Shown here in pieces: positions 35,029 to 43,680 of a stretch of 60,829 nt of DNA. The DNA lies in the NCBI GenBank assembly GCA_964383365.1, contig CAYLHF010000019.1:1-60829 (forward strand). Direction: 5' to 3'. The notes below the pieces were generated by a model. That model saw only the letters and a program-made list of their open reading frames with translations, did not search any database and was not told the origin of the DNA. The position numbers and the translations under genes are program-made. The stretch's first letter is position 1. The number at the start of each line of letters is the position of its first letter. This DNA comes from CAYLHF01 sp964383365 (GTDB taxonomy: Bacteria > Bacteroidota > Rhodothermia > Rhodothermales > UBA10348).

Positions 35029-36651
35029 TTATGGAAGTTGGAGTGTGGCCGGCAATGTGGGAGCACGCCTCGCGCCAGTTGCCTGTTCAAAGGCGTACGC
35101 CATGGCAATCAATTCTGGTTCCCGATAGGCCGTTGAGAAGAATGAAAGGCCTACCGGTAGTCCGTGTACGTAGCCTGCGGGAACGGTGATATTGGGATAT
35201 CCGGCCCGGGCAGCAGGCCCCGAACTTCCTCCGAGTCCGTGATCTCCGGTGATAAGGTCGGTAGTCCACGCCGGTCCGCCGGATGGTGCGACGATGGCGT
35301 CCAGGTTGTGCTCTCTGAGGGTAGCGTCGATTCCGTCTTCGCGGGCTGCTTTCTTCATGCTGGACAGGGCATTACGATATTCGGCTTCATCGAGACCGCC
35401 TTTCTCCTGAGCTTCCAGTAGAATCTCCTGGCCGAAATAGGGCATCGATTCGTCCGCATGAGCCAGATTGAAGTCGATAACATCCTGAAGTGTTTTAACG
35501 GGAGCACTGTCGCCCAGATTGGCCAGATAGCGGTTTACACCTTCCTTGAATTCGTAAAGCAGGACCTGATATTCCGAGTTACCGATCTCACGAGAACTCT
35601 TCAATTTTATCGGGTCCACGAGTTCGGCTCCGAGGTGACGGATCGCTTCGAGCGCCTTTTCCATCTCGCGATCGATGTCCTCGTGCCGCCCGAACCGACC
35701 ACGGAGAACACCGATTCGTTTTCCTTTCAATCCATCGACGTTCAGGAACTGTGTATAATCCGAATATGATTTGCCGATACTCTCCTTCGTCCGATCGTCG
35801 CGTGGATCGACTCCGGATAGAGCTCCCAGAAGGGTGGCAGCATCCGCGACCGTTCGTGCCATGGGTCCCGCAGTATCCTGCGTAGCGGAGATGGGAATAA
35901 TTCCCGACCTTCCCCAGAGACCCACCGTAGGCTTGATGCCGACAACCCCATTGGTGGAAGAAGGGCAGATGATCGAGCCGTCGGTCTCGGTGCCAATCGT
36001 TATGGCACATAGATTTGCCGATACGGCAGCCCCGGATCCTGCACTCGAACCGCACGGATTTCTGTCCAGCGCGAAGGGGTTCCGGGTCTGACGACCGCGG
36101 CCACTCCAACCACTCGATGATCGATTCGATCTGAAGTTCGCCCATTCACTCAGGTTGGTTTTCCCGAGGAGCACGCACCCGGCTTTACGGAGCATTTCGA
36201 CTATATGGGCATCACGCGGAGCACGCGAACCGACCAGGGCGAGTGCTCCGGCCGTCGTCATCATCTGGTCTCCCGTATCAATATTATCCTTGATCATGAT
36301 CGGGATGCCATGTAGAGCACCCCGAAGCTGACCGTCAGCCCTTTCCTGGTCCAGTTTGTCGGCTATGGAGAGAGCATCTGGATTCAGCTCGATGACAGCG
36401 TTAAGTCCGCCTTCAATCTGGTCAATCGATGCGATGCGTTCCAGATACTTTTCACAGATCTGCCTCGACGTGTAGTGACCTGAGGCCATCGCATCGGTGA
36501 GTCCGGAAATAGTAGCTTCGCTGAGTTCGAAATCCTGAGCCGCGTCTGCGATCGAGACTGCACTCTTTGGGGCGCTGGTGCATCCGGTGAACGTAACCAG
36601 AGGGGTTGCCGCCGTCAGGGCGGTCATCTGAATAAAACTGCGTCGCTTCAT
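35029..36651 (-). CDS. Exported amidase (amidase-signature family)
   Basis: This 540-residue enzyme shows the Ser-cisSer-Lys triad: Lys121 in 'IMIKDNIDT', the cis-serine in 'GSSAGS' (201-206) and the nucleophile Ser226 in 'TETDGSI'. A twin-arginine/lipobox-like leader ('MKRRSFIQMTA', 'VTFTGCTS', Cys24) predicts export and lipid anchoring. The family hydrolyses amides of amino acids, peptides or fatty acids. It is directly upstream of the YfcC transporter, and downstream of the DUF885 peptidase gene by about 57 bp. Confidence 0.93.
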   Translation of the reverse strand: MKRRSFIQMTALTAATPLVTFTGCTSAPKSAVSIADAAQDFELSEATISGLTDAMASGHYTSRQICEKYLERIASIDQIEGGLNAVIELNPDALSIADKLDQERADGQLRGALHGIPIMIKDNIDTGDQMMTTAGALALVGSRAPRDAHIVEMLRKAGCVLLGKTNLSEWANFRSNRSSSGWSGRGRQTRNPFALDRNPCGSSAGSGAAVSANLCAITIGTETDGSIICPSSTNGVVGIKPTVGLWGRSGIIPISATQDTAGPMARTVADAATLLGALSGVDPRDDRTKESIGKSYSDYTQFLNVDGLKGKRIGVLRGRFGRHEDIDREMEKALEAIRHLGAELVDPIKLKSSREIGNSEYQVLLYEFKEGVNRYLANLGDSAPVKTLQDVIDFNLAHADESMPYFGQEILLEAQEKGGLDEAEYRNALSSMKKAAREDGIDATLREHNLDAIVAPSGGPAWTTDLITGDHGLGGSSGPAARAGYPNITVPAGYVHGLPVGLSFFSTAYREPELIAMAYAFEQATGARRAPTLPATLQLP

Positions 36652-36708
36652 GGTGTGACTCTACAAGTTAGTTCACGTAATGGCGGACACCGCGTCAAGC
36701 TTGGAAGC

Positions 36709-38418
36709 TTAGAAAAGAACCCCGTCGTCTTGGTGTCCGAGCATCATGCGACGAACAAGCGGGATAGGTGGTCCTCCGAAAGAAAGGAACGTGTCGTGGA
36801 AATCGTGCCATGCGGCCCGCCCGCCTCTCTCAGACGTCCAATCTTTTCTCAATTTGCGAATCATCAGTTTACCCATGTTGTAGTTCAGGTAGGCGGGATC
36901 ATAGGTTCCGCGAGCTGCCTGCTGGAGTGCATTCCCCCGATCCTGAAACGCTCCATTCATGAATAGATTCTCCGATTCTGCCACGCTCATGCCCTGGGTA
37001 TGCAATCCGATGGTGGACAGAAACCGTGCATTGCGAAGGAGGGCATTGAGCAGTTGTCCGATGTGGATCTCCGGATCGCCATTCGAAAACCCAGCCTCCC
37101 ACATCATCTCTTCCGCATAGTGAGCCCATCCCTCTCCGAATGCATATCCCACGAAAACCTGTCCAAAGCGTGACGCAGACCGATTGGCGTGAAGAAAATT
37201 CAGAAAGTGACCGGGCCAAACCTCGTGTACGGACGTAAACATGAGGTCGGCCTGCCCCGGTACGTATGCGAGTTGATCTTCGGGGGACCAGGACGGATCG
37301 GGCGGCGAAATGTAGTAGACGGAGGGAAGCCCGGTCTCGTACGGACCGGGGATGTCAATGTAGGCCGAGTTGGAGCGCATATACGGAGGTGCCTCTTCGA
37401 CCAGTGCCTGCTCCGTACCGGGAATAGTGACCAGATTTTGATCGACCAGAAACGCTCGAAGTGCTCCCAGTTGATTGCGTGCGCCGACTACCGCCCCGCC
37501 CTCGGGTTTACTGGCCGCCTCTTTCTCGACACACTGATGGAGAGTCTTGCCGGGAGCAAATGCCGAGCAGGCGTCCTTTAAAGCCGCCAGGTTCCGATCC
37601 ATATCGGCACGTTCTATCTTCTCCAACTCGTCTATCGGGACACCAACGCCTTCCGTCATCTGAACCATCTTTGCGAACAACTCGCTTCCAATCGCATAGG
37701 TAGCCGTGGCTGTTGCCCGGTTTGATTCGAGCCATTCGGCGAGGGAGCGCATGGAAGAAACCGCCGGACCGAGAGCCTCATTGAACTCGGCGCGTAACTC
37801 GGGATTCGTGACATCAGAGAAAGCCTGTGGTACGTCCGATTCGTAGTAAGACGCCAGGCCTCCGAAGCTGGCGACTCCAAAGTCGATGTACGTCACAGGA
37901 AGCGGCAATTCGAGGTTTGCCTGGATCTGGTCAACGGCCCTTGGAACGGCGCGTGCATACTTCGTGAACGCGGCCATACGGACATCTAAATCATCGTATG
38001 GGCGCGAGATATACGTATTCGGATCCAGGTTATCGGACATCCAGTCCAGATAAAAAGCCGGATTCTTAAACGGCCAACGGGCATCTCTCATCCAGAACAG
38101 GTCCCGGTCGATACGCGAAATCAGATAGTCGCGTTCGAAGGACTGCCGCTCATCCAGATCCGAGATCTCGCCGGCCATCGCTCTCTGGGCTTCGAGGCGC
38201 TCGACTTCACGGTCGATACCGGCACGGCTCCAGTCGGGAAGCTGCCCGTCGAATTCGTGCCTTCCCTGATACACCGCGTAGGATGGATGGGCGACGAAGT
38301 AATCTTCGATAAAAGAATCCACGAAGGAGTCCCATCGATCAGAGTCGCTGCGGGAGACGGAGCATCCCGCACTCATCAGGACGAGGCACAGGAGCAGAAA
38401 ACTACGGGTGTGTCGCAT
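36709..38418 (-). CDS. DUF885 family zinc peptidase-like lipoprotein
   Basis: The 569-residue lipoprotein (lipobox 'LMSAGCS', Cys19) belongs to the DUF885 family. It carries the family zinc-site style motif HEVWPGH at 398-404 and 'GEGWAHYAEEM' at 428-438. Distant kin of M32-like carboxypeptidases, DUF885 members are thought to be metallopeptidases at the cell surface. The start is intact, 27 bp before the first scaffold gap. It lies at the head of the run that includes the amidase and the YfcC transporter. Confidence 0.9.
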   Translation of the reverse strand: MRHTRSFLLLCLVLMSAGCSVSRSDSDRWDSFVDSFIEDYFVAHPSYAVYQGRHEFDGQLPDWSRAGIDREVERLEAQRAMAGEISDLDERQSFERDYLISRIDRDLFWMRDARWPFKNPAFYLDWMSDNLDPNTYISRPYDDLDVRMAAFTKYARAVPRAVDQIQANLELPLPVTYIDFGVASFGGLASYYESDVPQAFSDVTNPELRAEFNEALGPAVSSMRSLAEWLESNRATATATYAIGSELFAKMVQMTEGVGVPIDELEKIERADMDRNLAALKDACSAFAPGKTLHQCVEKEAASKPEGGAVVGARNQLGALRAFLVDQNLVTIPGTEQALVEEAPPYMRSNSAYIDIPGPYETGLPSVYYISPPDPSWSPEDQLAYVPGQADLMFTSVHEVWPGHFLNFLHANRSASRFGQVFVGYAFGEGWAHYAEEMMWEAGFSNGDPEIHIGQLLNALLRNARFLSTIGLHTQGMSVAESENLFMNGAFQDRGNALQQAARGTYDPAYLNYNMGKLMIRKLRKDWTSERGGRAAWHDFHDTFLSFGGPPIPLVRRMMLGHQDDGVLF

Positions 38419-38600
38419 GTTATCAGGGAGAAAATGGAATATGCANNNNNNNNNNNNNNNNNNNNNNNNNNNNNNNNNNNNNNNNNNNNNNNNNNNNNNN
38501 NNNNNNNNNNNNNNNNNNNNNNNNNNNNNNNNNNNNNNNNNNNNNGGAGCAGAAAACTACGGGTGTGTCGCATGTTATCAGGGAGAAAATGGAATATGCA
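38391..38600. other. Scaffold gap of 100 N flanked by identical 55-bp copies
   Basis: Bases 38391-38445 and 38546-38600 are identical over 55 bp, with N at 38446-38545. This is the sign of two contigs overlapping by one k-mer and then padded, so the true sequence most likely lacks 155 bp here. No gene is broken. Beyond it, 38601-38751 shows no gene that I can support. Confidence 0.85.
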
Positions 38601-38751
38601 GTAACTCAATATAGCTCGATTCCTTCGATCTCTCCTCGTCGGTGCTCACGTAGTAAACTTCTCGAACGTCCTCTGTCTCGCCAGAGGGCCGGATAAACAT
38701 CTCGAACCGCATTTCGAGCAATCGTATGGATGGCCGATTTTCGCTGGCCGC

Positions 38752-38868
38752 TCAGTCAAGATCATAGTCGATCGTCGCTCTCGAAAGCGTCGCGGCGTTT
38801 TCCGGTTCGTCGTACGGTATGTTTTCCCAGCGGGTAACCTGAAAGCTGGACTTGGATTTGATAGACAT
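38752..38868 (-). pseudogene. Truncated DUF3224-like remnant
   Basis: A 38-codon frame starts at the ATG at 38868 and reads 'SSFQVTRWENIPYDEP' and 'TLSRATIDYDLD' before a TGA. This matches the first 35 or so residues of the DUF3224 family (a conserved 'W(D/E)..PY' then 'RA'), whose members are usually about 120-150 residues long. The remainder does not appear in any frame downstream, so I read it as a decayed copy, or a small gene that merely resembles the N-terminus. It lies 10 bp after the GreA/B-like gene. Confidence 0.45.
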
Positions 38869-38878
38869 GTACGTGATG

Positions 38879-39412
38879 TTATTGACTGGATTCGGGTTTG
38901 TATAAAATCTCCAACACGCGCAGTGTTTCTTCTCCTCCTGCGGCCTTGACGAGAGCTGTATCTCCCACTTTCAACCCCATTAGAGCCCGGGCGAACGGAG
39001 CAATGAATGCGATGCGGCCTTCCGATACGTTGGCTTCGTCGACTCCTACGATGGAGAAGAATCGTTCCAAATCGTTGTCAGATCCGTCGATGGTTTCGAC
39101 ACGTACGTGAGCGCCGAATCTGATTTCATCCTGCGGCTGTCGCTCCGGTACGAGCACCTTCGCCGTCGATATCCGCTGGCGGAGGTCATTCATTCTCCCC
39201 CGGTTGATGGTCATAAGGCGCGTGCGTTCCGGATCGTTTTTGTCGCCGAGCATCAGAGTTTCGTGCTCTGACTCGAGCGATTGTAGTTCATCGAGCAGAA
39301 GCTGCTTGCCCCGGGGCGTTACGTAGTTCACCGCACCCGGAGGAAGCGGAGCCCTGGGCGGAATCATGACCGGACCATCGGGGGCATCCTCTTTTACGAA
39401 TGCTCTACTCAC
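38879..39412 (-). CDS. GreA/GreB-type transcription elongation factor
   Basis: The 177-residue product has the coiled-coil N-terminal half ('TPRGKQLLLDELQSLESE') and the FKBP-like C-terminal half ('EGRIAFIAPFARALMGLKVGD', shown here as 'APFARALMGLKVGD') of GreA/GreB. It stimulates RNA cleavage in backtracked RNA polymerase. A 25-residue N-terminal extension ('SRAFVKEDAPDG') is typical of the GreAB-like subgroup in Bacteroidota. The start is a GTG at 39412: the longer frame back to 39472 would overlap the DDAH gene, and the conserved block begins here. It follows DDAH by 16 bp. Confidence 0.9.
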   Translation of the reverse strand: MSRAFVKEDAPDGPVMIPPRAPLPPGAVNYVTPRGKQLLLDELQSLESEHETLMLGDKNDPERTRLMTINRGRMNDLRQRISTAKVLVPERQPQDEIRFGAHVRVETIDGSDNDLERFFSIVGVDEANVSEGRIAFIAPFARALMGLKVGDTALVKAAGGEETLRVLEILYKPESSQ

Positions 39413-39428
39413 GACTAGTTGGGTTTGA

Positions 39429-40208
39429 TTAAGATGTCTTCCGAAAGCGAAGAGACAGGCATGAAAGTCCACCGTCCATTTTCTGGAATTCGCTCATGTT
39501 GAGTGCCCTTACAGTGCATCCGAGCGCATCCAGTTTTCTTCTGGTTCGGGGAAATCCGACGGGCGTTAGAATGTGGCCATTGATCAGGAGTGAGTTCGAG
39601 GCATACTGCTCCTCCTGATCGACCATAATTTTTTCGTAGCCATCGAATGCCGCATGGACAGCCAGGTCTCCGGTCAATAGTAACGTATTATCTCCGATAT
39701 AACTGACGCTTGATTTGAGATGGGGGCCGATGGTAACATTTATTACGGACCATGAGTACCCGAATCGATCCAGGATGGCTCCCAACTGGGCACATCCGGT
39801 GGCGTTGGTTCTGTCTGAGTGTCCGATGAAAAACGTTGAGCCGACCTGTAAAATGTCTCCACCGTCAAGAGTGCCGGGTGGGTCGATTCGAACCATATCC
39901 CTGTACGCTGATATCGTCTGCTCGATAGCATTCTGCTCGCCCAGGCGGGCGGAAACTCCAGGACGTGCGATAATCGCCACTTCGTCGATCAGGATGGCTG
40001 TGTCTTCGACGAAATAGGCATCAGGGAAGCCTTGTAGAGGTGGCAATTCGATGACATCGATATCCAGTTCTCGGAGAACCCGCGCGTAAGCTTCATACTG
40101 CTCCGCCAGTCTTGCAACGTCGGGGCGGCCGAGGTCCACCGTCGTGATTCCGTCGGCCAGATCTGTTCCTGGCAGGCGCATGATGGCCGTGTTGAAGACC
40201 GTACTCAC
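39429..40208 (-). CDS. Dimethylarginine dimethylaminohydrolase-like protein (DDAH family)
   Basis: This 259-residue enzyme is a member of the guanidino-group-modifying superfamily: 'FPDAYFVEDTAIL' (Glu68-Asp69), 'GTLDGGDIL', His163 in 'GPHLKSSVSY' and catalytic Cys250 in 'DGGLSCLSL'. It removes methylamines or ammonia from arginine-like compounds, giving citrulline. No arginine operon is adjacent. The gene overlaps the ABM-like gene by four bases, upstream. Confidence 0.93.
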   Translation of the reverse strand: MSTVFNTAIMRLPGTDLADGITTVDLGRPDVARLAEQYEAYARVLRELDIDVIELPPLQGFPDAYFVEDTAILIDEVAIIARPGVSARLGEQNAIEQTISAYRDMVRIDPPGTLDGGDILQVGSTFFIGHSDRTNATGCAQLGAILDRFGYSWSVINVTIGPHLKSSVSYIGDNTLLLTGDLAVHAAFDGYEKIMVDQEEQYASNSLLINGHILTPVGFPRTRRKLDALGCTVRALNMSEFQKMDGGLSCLSLRFRKTS

Positions 40209-40528
40209 AGACTTGATCCTGGCCCGTAATCCCGGGTCACTTCAGCGATACGAACGCGATACGAGGCGTACCACTTCTCCCTGCCCAGACGCTGGGCTTC
40301 TCTGTGCTCCAAGACATTCTTCCATTGTGCAATGGATTCCAGGTCCGACCAATATGACACGGAAATACCCAGTCCAGAACGAGCGGATTCGAACCCGAGA
40401 TAACCGGGTTGCCGGGCGGCCAGTATTGCCATGTCATCGGCCATTCTCTCATACGATGGATCGTCTTCCCGCCTCAATGACGAAAAAATAACGGCGAAAT
40501 AAGGGGGGCTTGGAGTATCGGCGATCAT
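40205..40528 (-). CDS. Antibiotic-biosynthesis-monooxygenase-like small protein
   Basis: The 107-residue product fits the dimeric alpha/beta barrel ABM fold ('YFAVIFSSLRR', 'QPGYLGFESARSG', 'VSYWSDLESIAQWK', 'WYASYRVRIAEV'). It probably oxidises or binds a small aromatic substrate or heme fragment, and is cytoplasmic. The ATG at 40528 is chosen since earlier starts overlap the SGNH/TPR gene. It overlaps the DDAH gene by four bases. Confidence 0.85.
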   Translation of the reverse strand: MIADTPSPPYFAVIFSSLRREDDPSYERMADDMAILAARQPGYLGFESARSGLGISVSYWSDLESIAQWKNVLEHREAQRLGREKWYASYRVRIAEVTRDYGPGSSL

Positions 40529-40577
40529 ACGGGTATTGCGTTTGAATCGGGGTCTGGATTCCTGTACTGCAAATAAT

Positions 40578-42568
40578 TCATTGCTGGGGCGTAGCGTTCT
40601 GATATCGTTCAAAATACGTACGGGCGGTTATCGTGTCTCCGACGGCCAATTCGAGTCGGGCCCGATTGTACAACATGATGCGGGACGTAGGATCGATCGA
40701 CTCTGCCCTACGCAGGGCGTTACCAGCCCCTTCGAGGCGTTCTTTTCTCATGAGAATTGCCCCAACGGCATTCCAGAAAAAGACATCATGTACTCTTCGG
40801 GCACCTTCAATAGCGAGCGGAAGAGTTAAATCATCATATGCAGGTTGCCGGATTCCATATGAGACTGCCTCCTGGGTCAATCTGGTATTAAATGGCTGCC
40901 AGTACAAGAGTGATCGATACAGTTTCAATACGGCAGAGGAGTCGGCATTCAGCTTCTCTTGCTCCAGTGCCTGGACCAGGGCGTCTGCGGCGGACAGAGG
41001 CGACGAGACCATTCGAGAGGCCAGCGAATCTGTCAGGTACCCACTCGTTCGAAATCGTCGAACGAGGGCATCGCTGATGCGCGAGATCTGGTCGGGAGTT
41101 CGATCCCGGTAAAAAGGATAGTCGGCCAGGAGTCTCTGTATCAACAATCGGGAGTGACTTTCCTCGAGTGGATCCAGCGGCATGGTGACTGGCCACTGGG
41201 AGACCGGAGAATTCGTCCTGTCCTTTGATGCAGCTTTCACATTTGATTCTGCTGCGACGATCGCACCGGCANNNNNNNNNNNNNNNNNNNNNNNNNNNNN
41301 NNNNNNNNNNNNNNNNNNNNNNNNNNNNNNNNNNNNNNNNNNNNNNNNNNNNNNNNNNNNNNNNNNNNNNNCCTGTCCTTTGATGCAGCTTTCACATTTG
41401 ATTCTGCTGCGACGATCGCACCGGCAAACGTATCGGCCATCAGTTCGTAGCCGTCAGCGGTAGGGTGGAGATGGTCAATAAACAGGTCTCGGCCTGGAAT
41501 GCCGGAACTACTGGCATCGTTGAAAATCTGCTGTAGATCAACCAGTGTCACGCCGCTGACTTGAGAAAGGTCTGCAACTATTTTGTTGAACGAACTTGGA
41601 GCGCGAAATCGAATGTTGTCCAAATCTTTCGCTCGTATAAATAAATCCCGAGTCTCCTCCAGCTTGTCACAGCATTGCGCCTGGGCTTGTACGAAGATGG
41701 AATCGGCTATGACGTTGGTTCCCAACGGGGCTTGATCAGACAGATTGGAGACCAGGGTGCCGATGAAGACGGGGATCCCGGCACTGGAGAAGGTGTCAAT
41801 AACATCCTCCATATTTTTCTTGAACTGGTCTTCTCCAGCCATGAACGTGTCGTCATCCCATTCAATGGAGGCATCCTTTACGACCTGTGCCATCAGTGTC
41901 CGGTCGGTTTTTCCGTTCGCGTCGTCGGGTGTCGAAGAGAACGCACCAATCGCCCCTCGAAGTGCAGAAAAAATAGCGGTCCGTTGAATGCGAAGGAAAA
42001 GATGTTTCAGCCAGATATGATTTCCGAGCGAGTACACGGTACTGCCAGCACCAAAGGCTCCGTAATACTCATTGTGTCCTGCATAAATCACAATGACGTC
42101 TGGATTGATCTGAGCGATTTCGCTGCGAAGGTCCCAGAGCGTATAGCTGTTTACTGCCGTCATACCCAGGTTGACGACTTCAACTTTTCTATCCGGCATA
42201 GCCGCGACCAGGTGCCTCTCAATACCCTGCGGAAAGCCGTAGTAGAAGTGATAGGGGAACCCTGCCGTAGTAGACCCACCCAACGTGACTACCCGGAAAA
42301 CATCTTCCGATTTACTCTTCTGGAATGGATTGAAGGCGACGGCTGGCACAAATCCTGAGAAATATTTTCCGGCGAATTCAGGATTGACTGCCAGGTGGTC
42401 GGGTTTGCCCGAAATCGTGATGAACGGCTTACGATTGGACGCACCAACATTCAATAACCGAAGAACAAGCTCCGTGCCACCTAACACCACGAAAGGTATC
42501 AGAAGGGTCAATGACGTGAAGACAATTTTTCTTAACCGGGCAGACATACTTGCGTCAATTCGTTTCAC
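40578..42568 (-). CDS. SGNH-hydrolase/TPR protein (interrupted by scaffold gap)
   Basis: Deleting the 155-bp gap artefact joins the frame at 42568-41426 to that at 41240-40578, giving 611 residues in one frame (1836 nt, divisible by three). The N-terminal part has a membrane segment (about 15-36) and an SGNH-hydrolase core: block I 'TLGGSTTAGF' (Ser99), block III 'YAGHNEYYGAFG', and block V 'FIDHLHPTADGY'. The C-terminal 220 residues are TPR-like ('ALRRAESIDPTSRIMLYNRA'). SGNH enzymes cleave acetyl or other ester groups from glycans. An exact LacI operator is 11 bp before its start, so it probably belongs to the glucan regulon. Confidence 0.85.
41217..41426. other. Scaffold gap inside the SGNH/TPR gene
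   Basis: Bases 41217-41271 and 41372-41426 are identical 55-bp copies flanking 100 N at 41272-41371. Collapsing the copy and the Ns restores one open frame. The short apparent gene at 40578-41240 is therefore the 3' part of the larger one. Confidence 0.87.
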
Positions 42569-42579
42569 TTAGTAATATC

Positions 42580-42593
42580 TGAAAACCTTTTCA
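42580..42593. promoter_or_regulatory. LacI operator 1 (SGNH-TPR / lacI divergent promoter)
   Basis: TGAAAACCTTTTCA lies 11 bp from the SGNH/TPR start on one side and 37 bp from the lacI start on the other. It is one of five exact 14-bp copies in the window. It could regulate both genes and give LacI autocontrol. Confidence 0.85.
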
Positions 42594-42630
42594 TATATTT
42601 TCAGCATCAATAATTGCTGAATCCGTTTCG

Positions 42631-43623
42631 ATGGGTATAACCATACGTGAAGTCGCCGAGCACGCAGGCGTTTCCATTTCTACCGTATCACGTGTCCTGA
42701 ATAATACGTGTCCTGTCGATGACACCAAACGCCGGCGTGTTGAGGCTGCGGTGAAGGCGCTTTCGTATACGCCCAATCCTGCTGCCCGAAGTCTTCATTC
42801 GCAGAAAACGGGCGGATTAGGAATCGTTCTCCCGTTCGTGGGAGGAGAGTTTTTCTCGCAGTTTCTCTCTGGAATAGACTCTGTCGCTCAGGACGAAGGG
42901 TTTTTTCTGCTGATCTCGACATCGCACCATTCGAGATCAGAACTGAAAATGGCGTGGACCGGTATGTCACGGCGAGTAGACGGTGTGGTGATGTTGGCAC
43001 CCCAAATGAGGGCCGAAGACATAGACTTCAGTGTTTCCCAGGGTATTCCAACTGTATTTGTGAATACCCAGACCGACGGGGTAAACACAGACTCGGTCAT
43101 GTTCGATAATTTTGGGGGAATGTACGCCATGACAACGCATCTCCTGTCGAAGGGGCATCGCCGAATCGGATTTATAAAGGGACCCTCTGGCGCGTACGAT
43201 GCTGTAGAACGGCACCGGGGATATACGCAGGCACTCACCGATCTTGGGGTCAAATACGACCCTGAGCTTGTGATCAACGGGGACTACACACAGAAGGCGG
43301 GTCACGAGGCTGCCTCGTTAATCATCAAACAAAAGAAACGTCCTACGGCTCTCATGGCGTCGAATGACCTGGCGGCATTTGGGGCAATGAGTGCCCTGAG
43401 GGAGCACGGTGTGTCTATTCCCGGCGATGTAGCGGTTACCGGGTTTGACGATTTACCGAGTGCGTTTTATTCGTCCCCCAGGCTGACTACCGTTCACGTA
43501 CCAGTAAATGAATTAGGTATGACCGCCATTCGGTTGTTGATCGATCGAATTTCGGTAACAGGTTCCGGTGATCGTGAACAGAGAACGCTTCCGATCCGAC
43601 TCATGCTCCGGGAATCGACCTGA
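42631..43623 (+). CDS. LacI-family transcriptional regulator of the glucan locus
   Basis: The 330-residue regulator has an N-terminal LacI helix-turn-helix ('TIREVAEHAGVSISTVSR', residues about 3-20) and hinge helix ('NPAARSL'), then a sugar-binding-protein-like domain ('GIDSVAQDEGFFLLIS', 'VDGVVMLAP', 'ASNDLAAFGAM', 'VAVTGFDDL'). It should bind the palindrome TGAAAAGGTTTTCA, found before the GH3, GH81, SSS and CBM9 units, and let go when a sugar from glucan breakdown is present. It is divergent from the SGNH/TPR gene and upstream of the GH3 gene by 57 bp. Confidence 0.93.
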   Translation: MGITIREVAEHAGVSISTVSRVLNNTCPVDDTKRRRVEAAVKALSYTPNPAARSLHSQKTGGLGIVLPFVGGEFFSQFLSGIDSVAQDEGFFLLISTSHHSRSELKMAWTGMSRRVDGVVMLAPQMRAEDIDFSVSQGIPTVFVNTQTDGVNTDSVMFDNFGGMYAMTTHLLSKGHRRIGFIKGPSGAYDAVERHRGYTQALTDLGVKYDPELVINGDYTQKAGHEAASLIIKQKKRPTALMASNDLAAFGAMSALREHGVSIPGDVAVTGFDDLPSAFYSSPRLTTVHVPVNELGMTAIRLLIDRISVTGSGDREQRTLPIRLMLREST

Positions 43624-43680
43624 TCTGACAATCCATTCATCATCGAGACGACGCAACGGAATTCTGTATAACAAATTTTT

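Noticed and set aside
38391..38600. Genuine duplicated gene start of the DUF885 gene
   Set aside because: The duplicate is exactly 55 bp and the same length occurs at all three gaps, so it is an assembly overlap.
40578..41240. Separate 220-residue TPR gene
   Set aside because: Its start methionine is an internal codon of the SGNH/TPR gene; collapse of the gap restores one frame.
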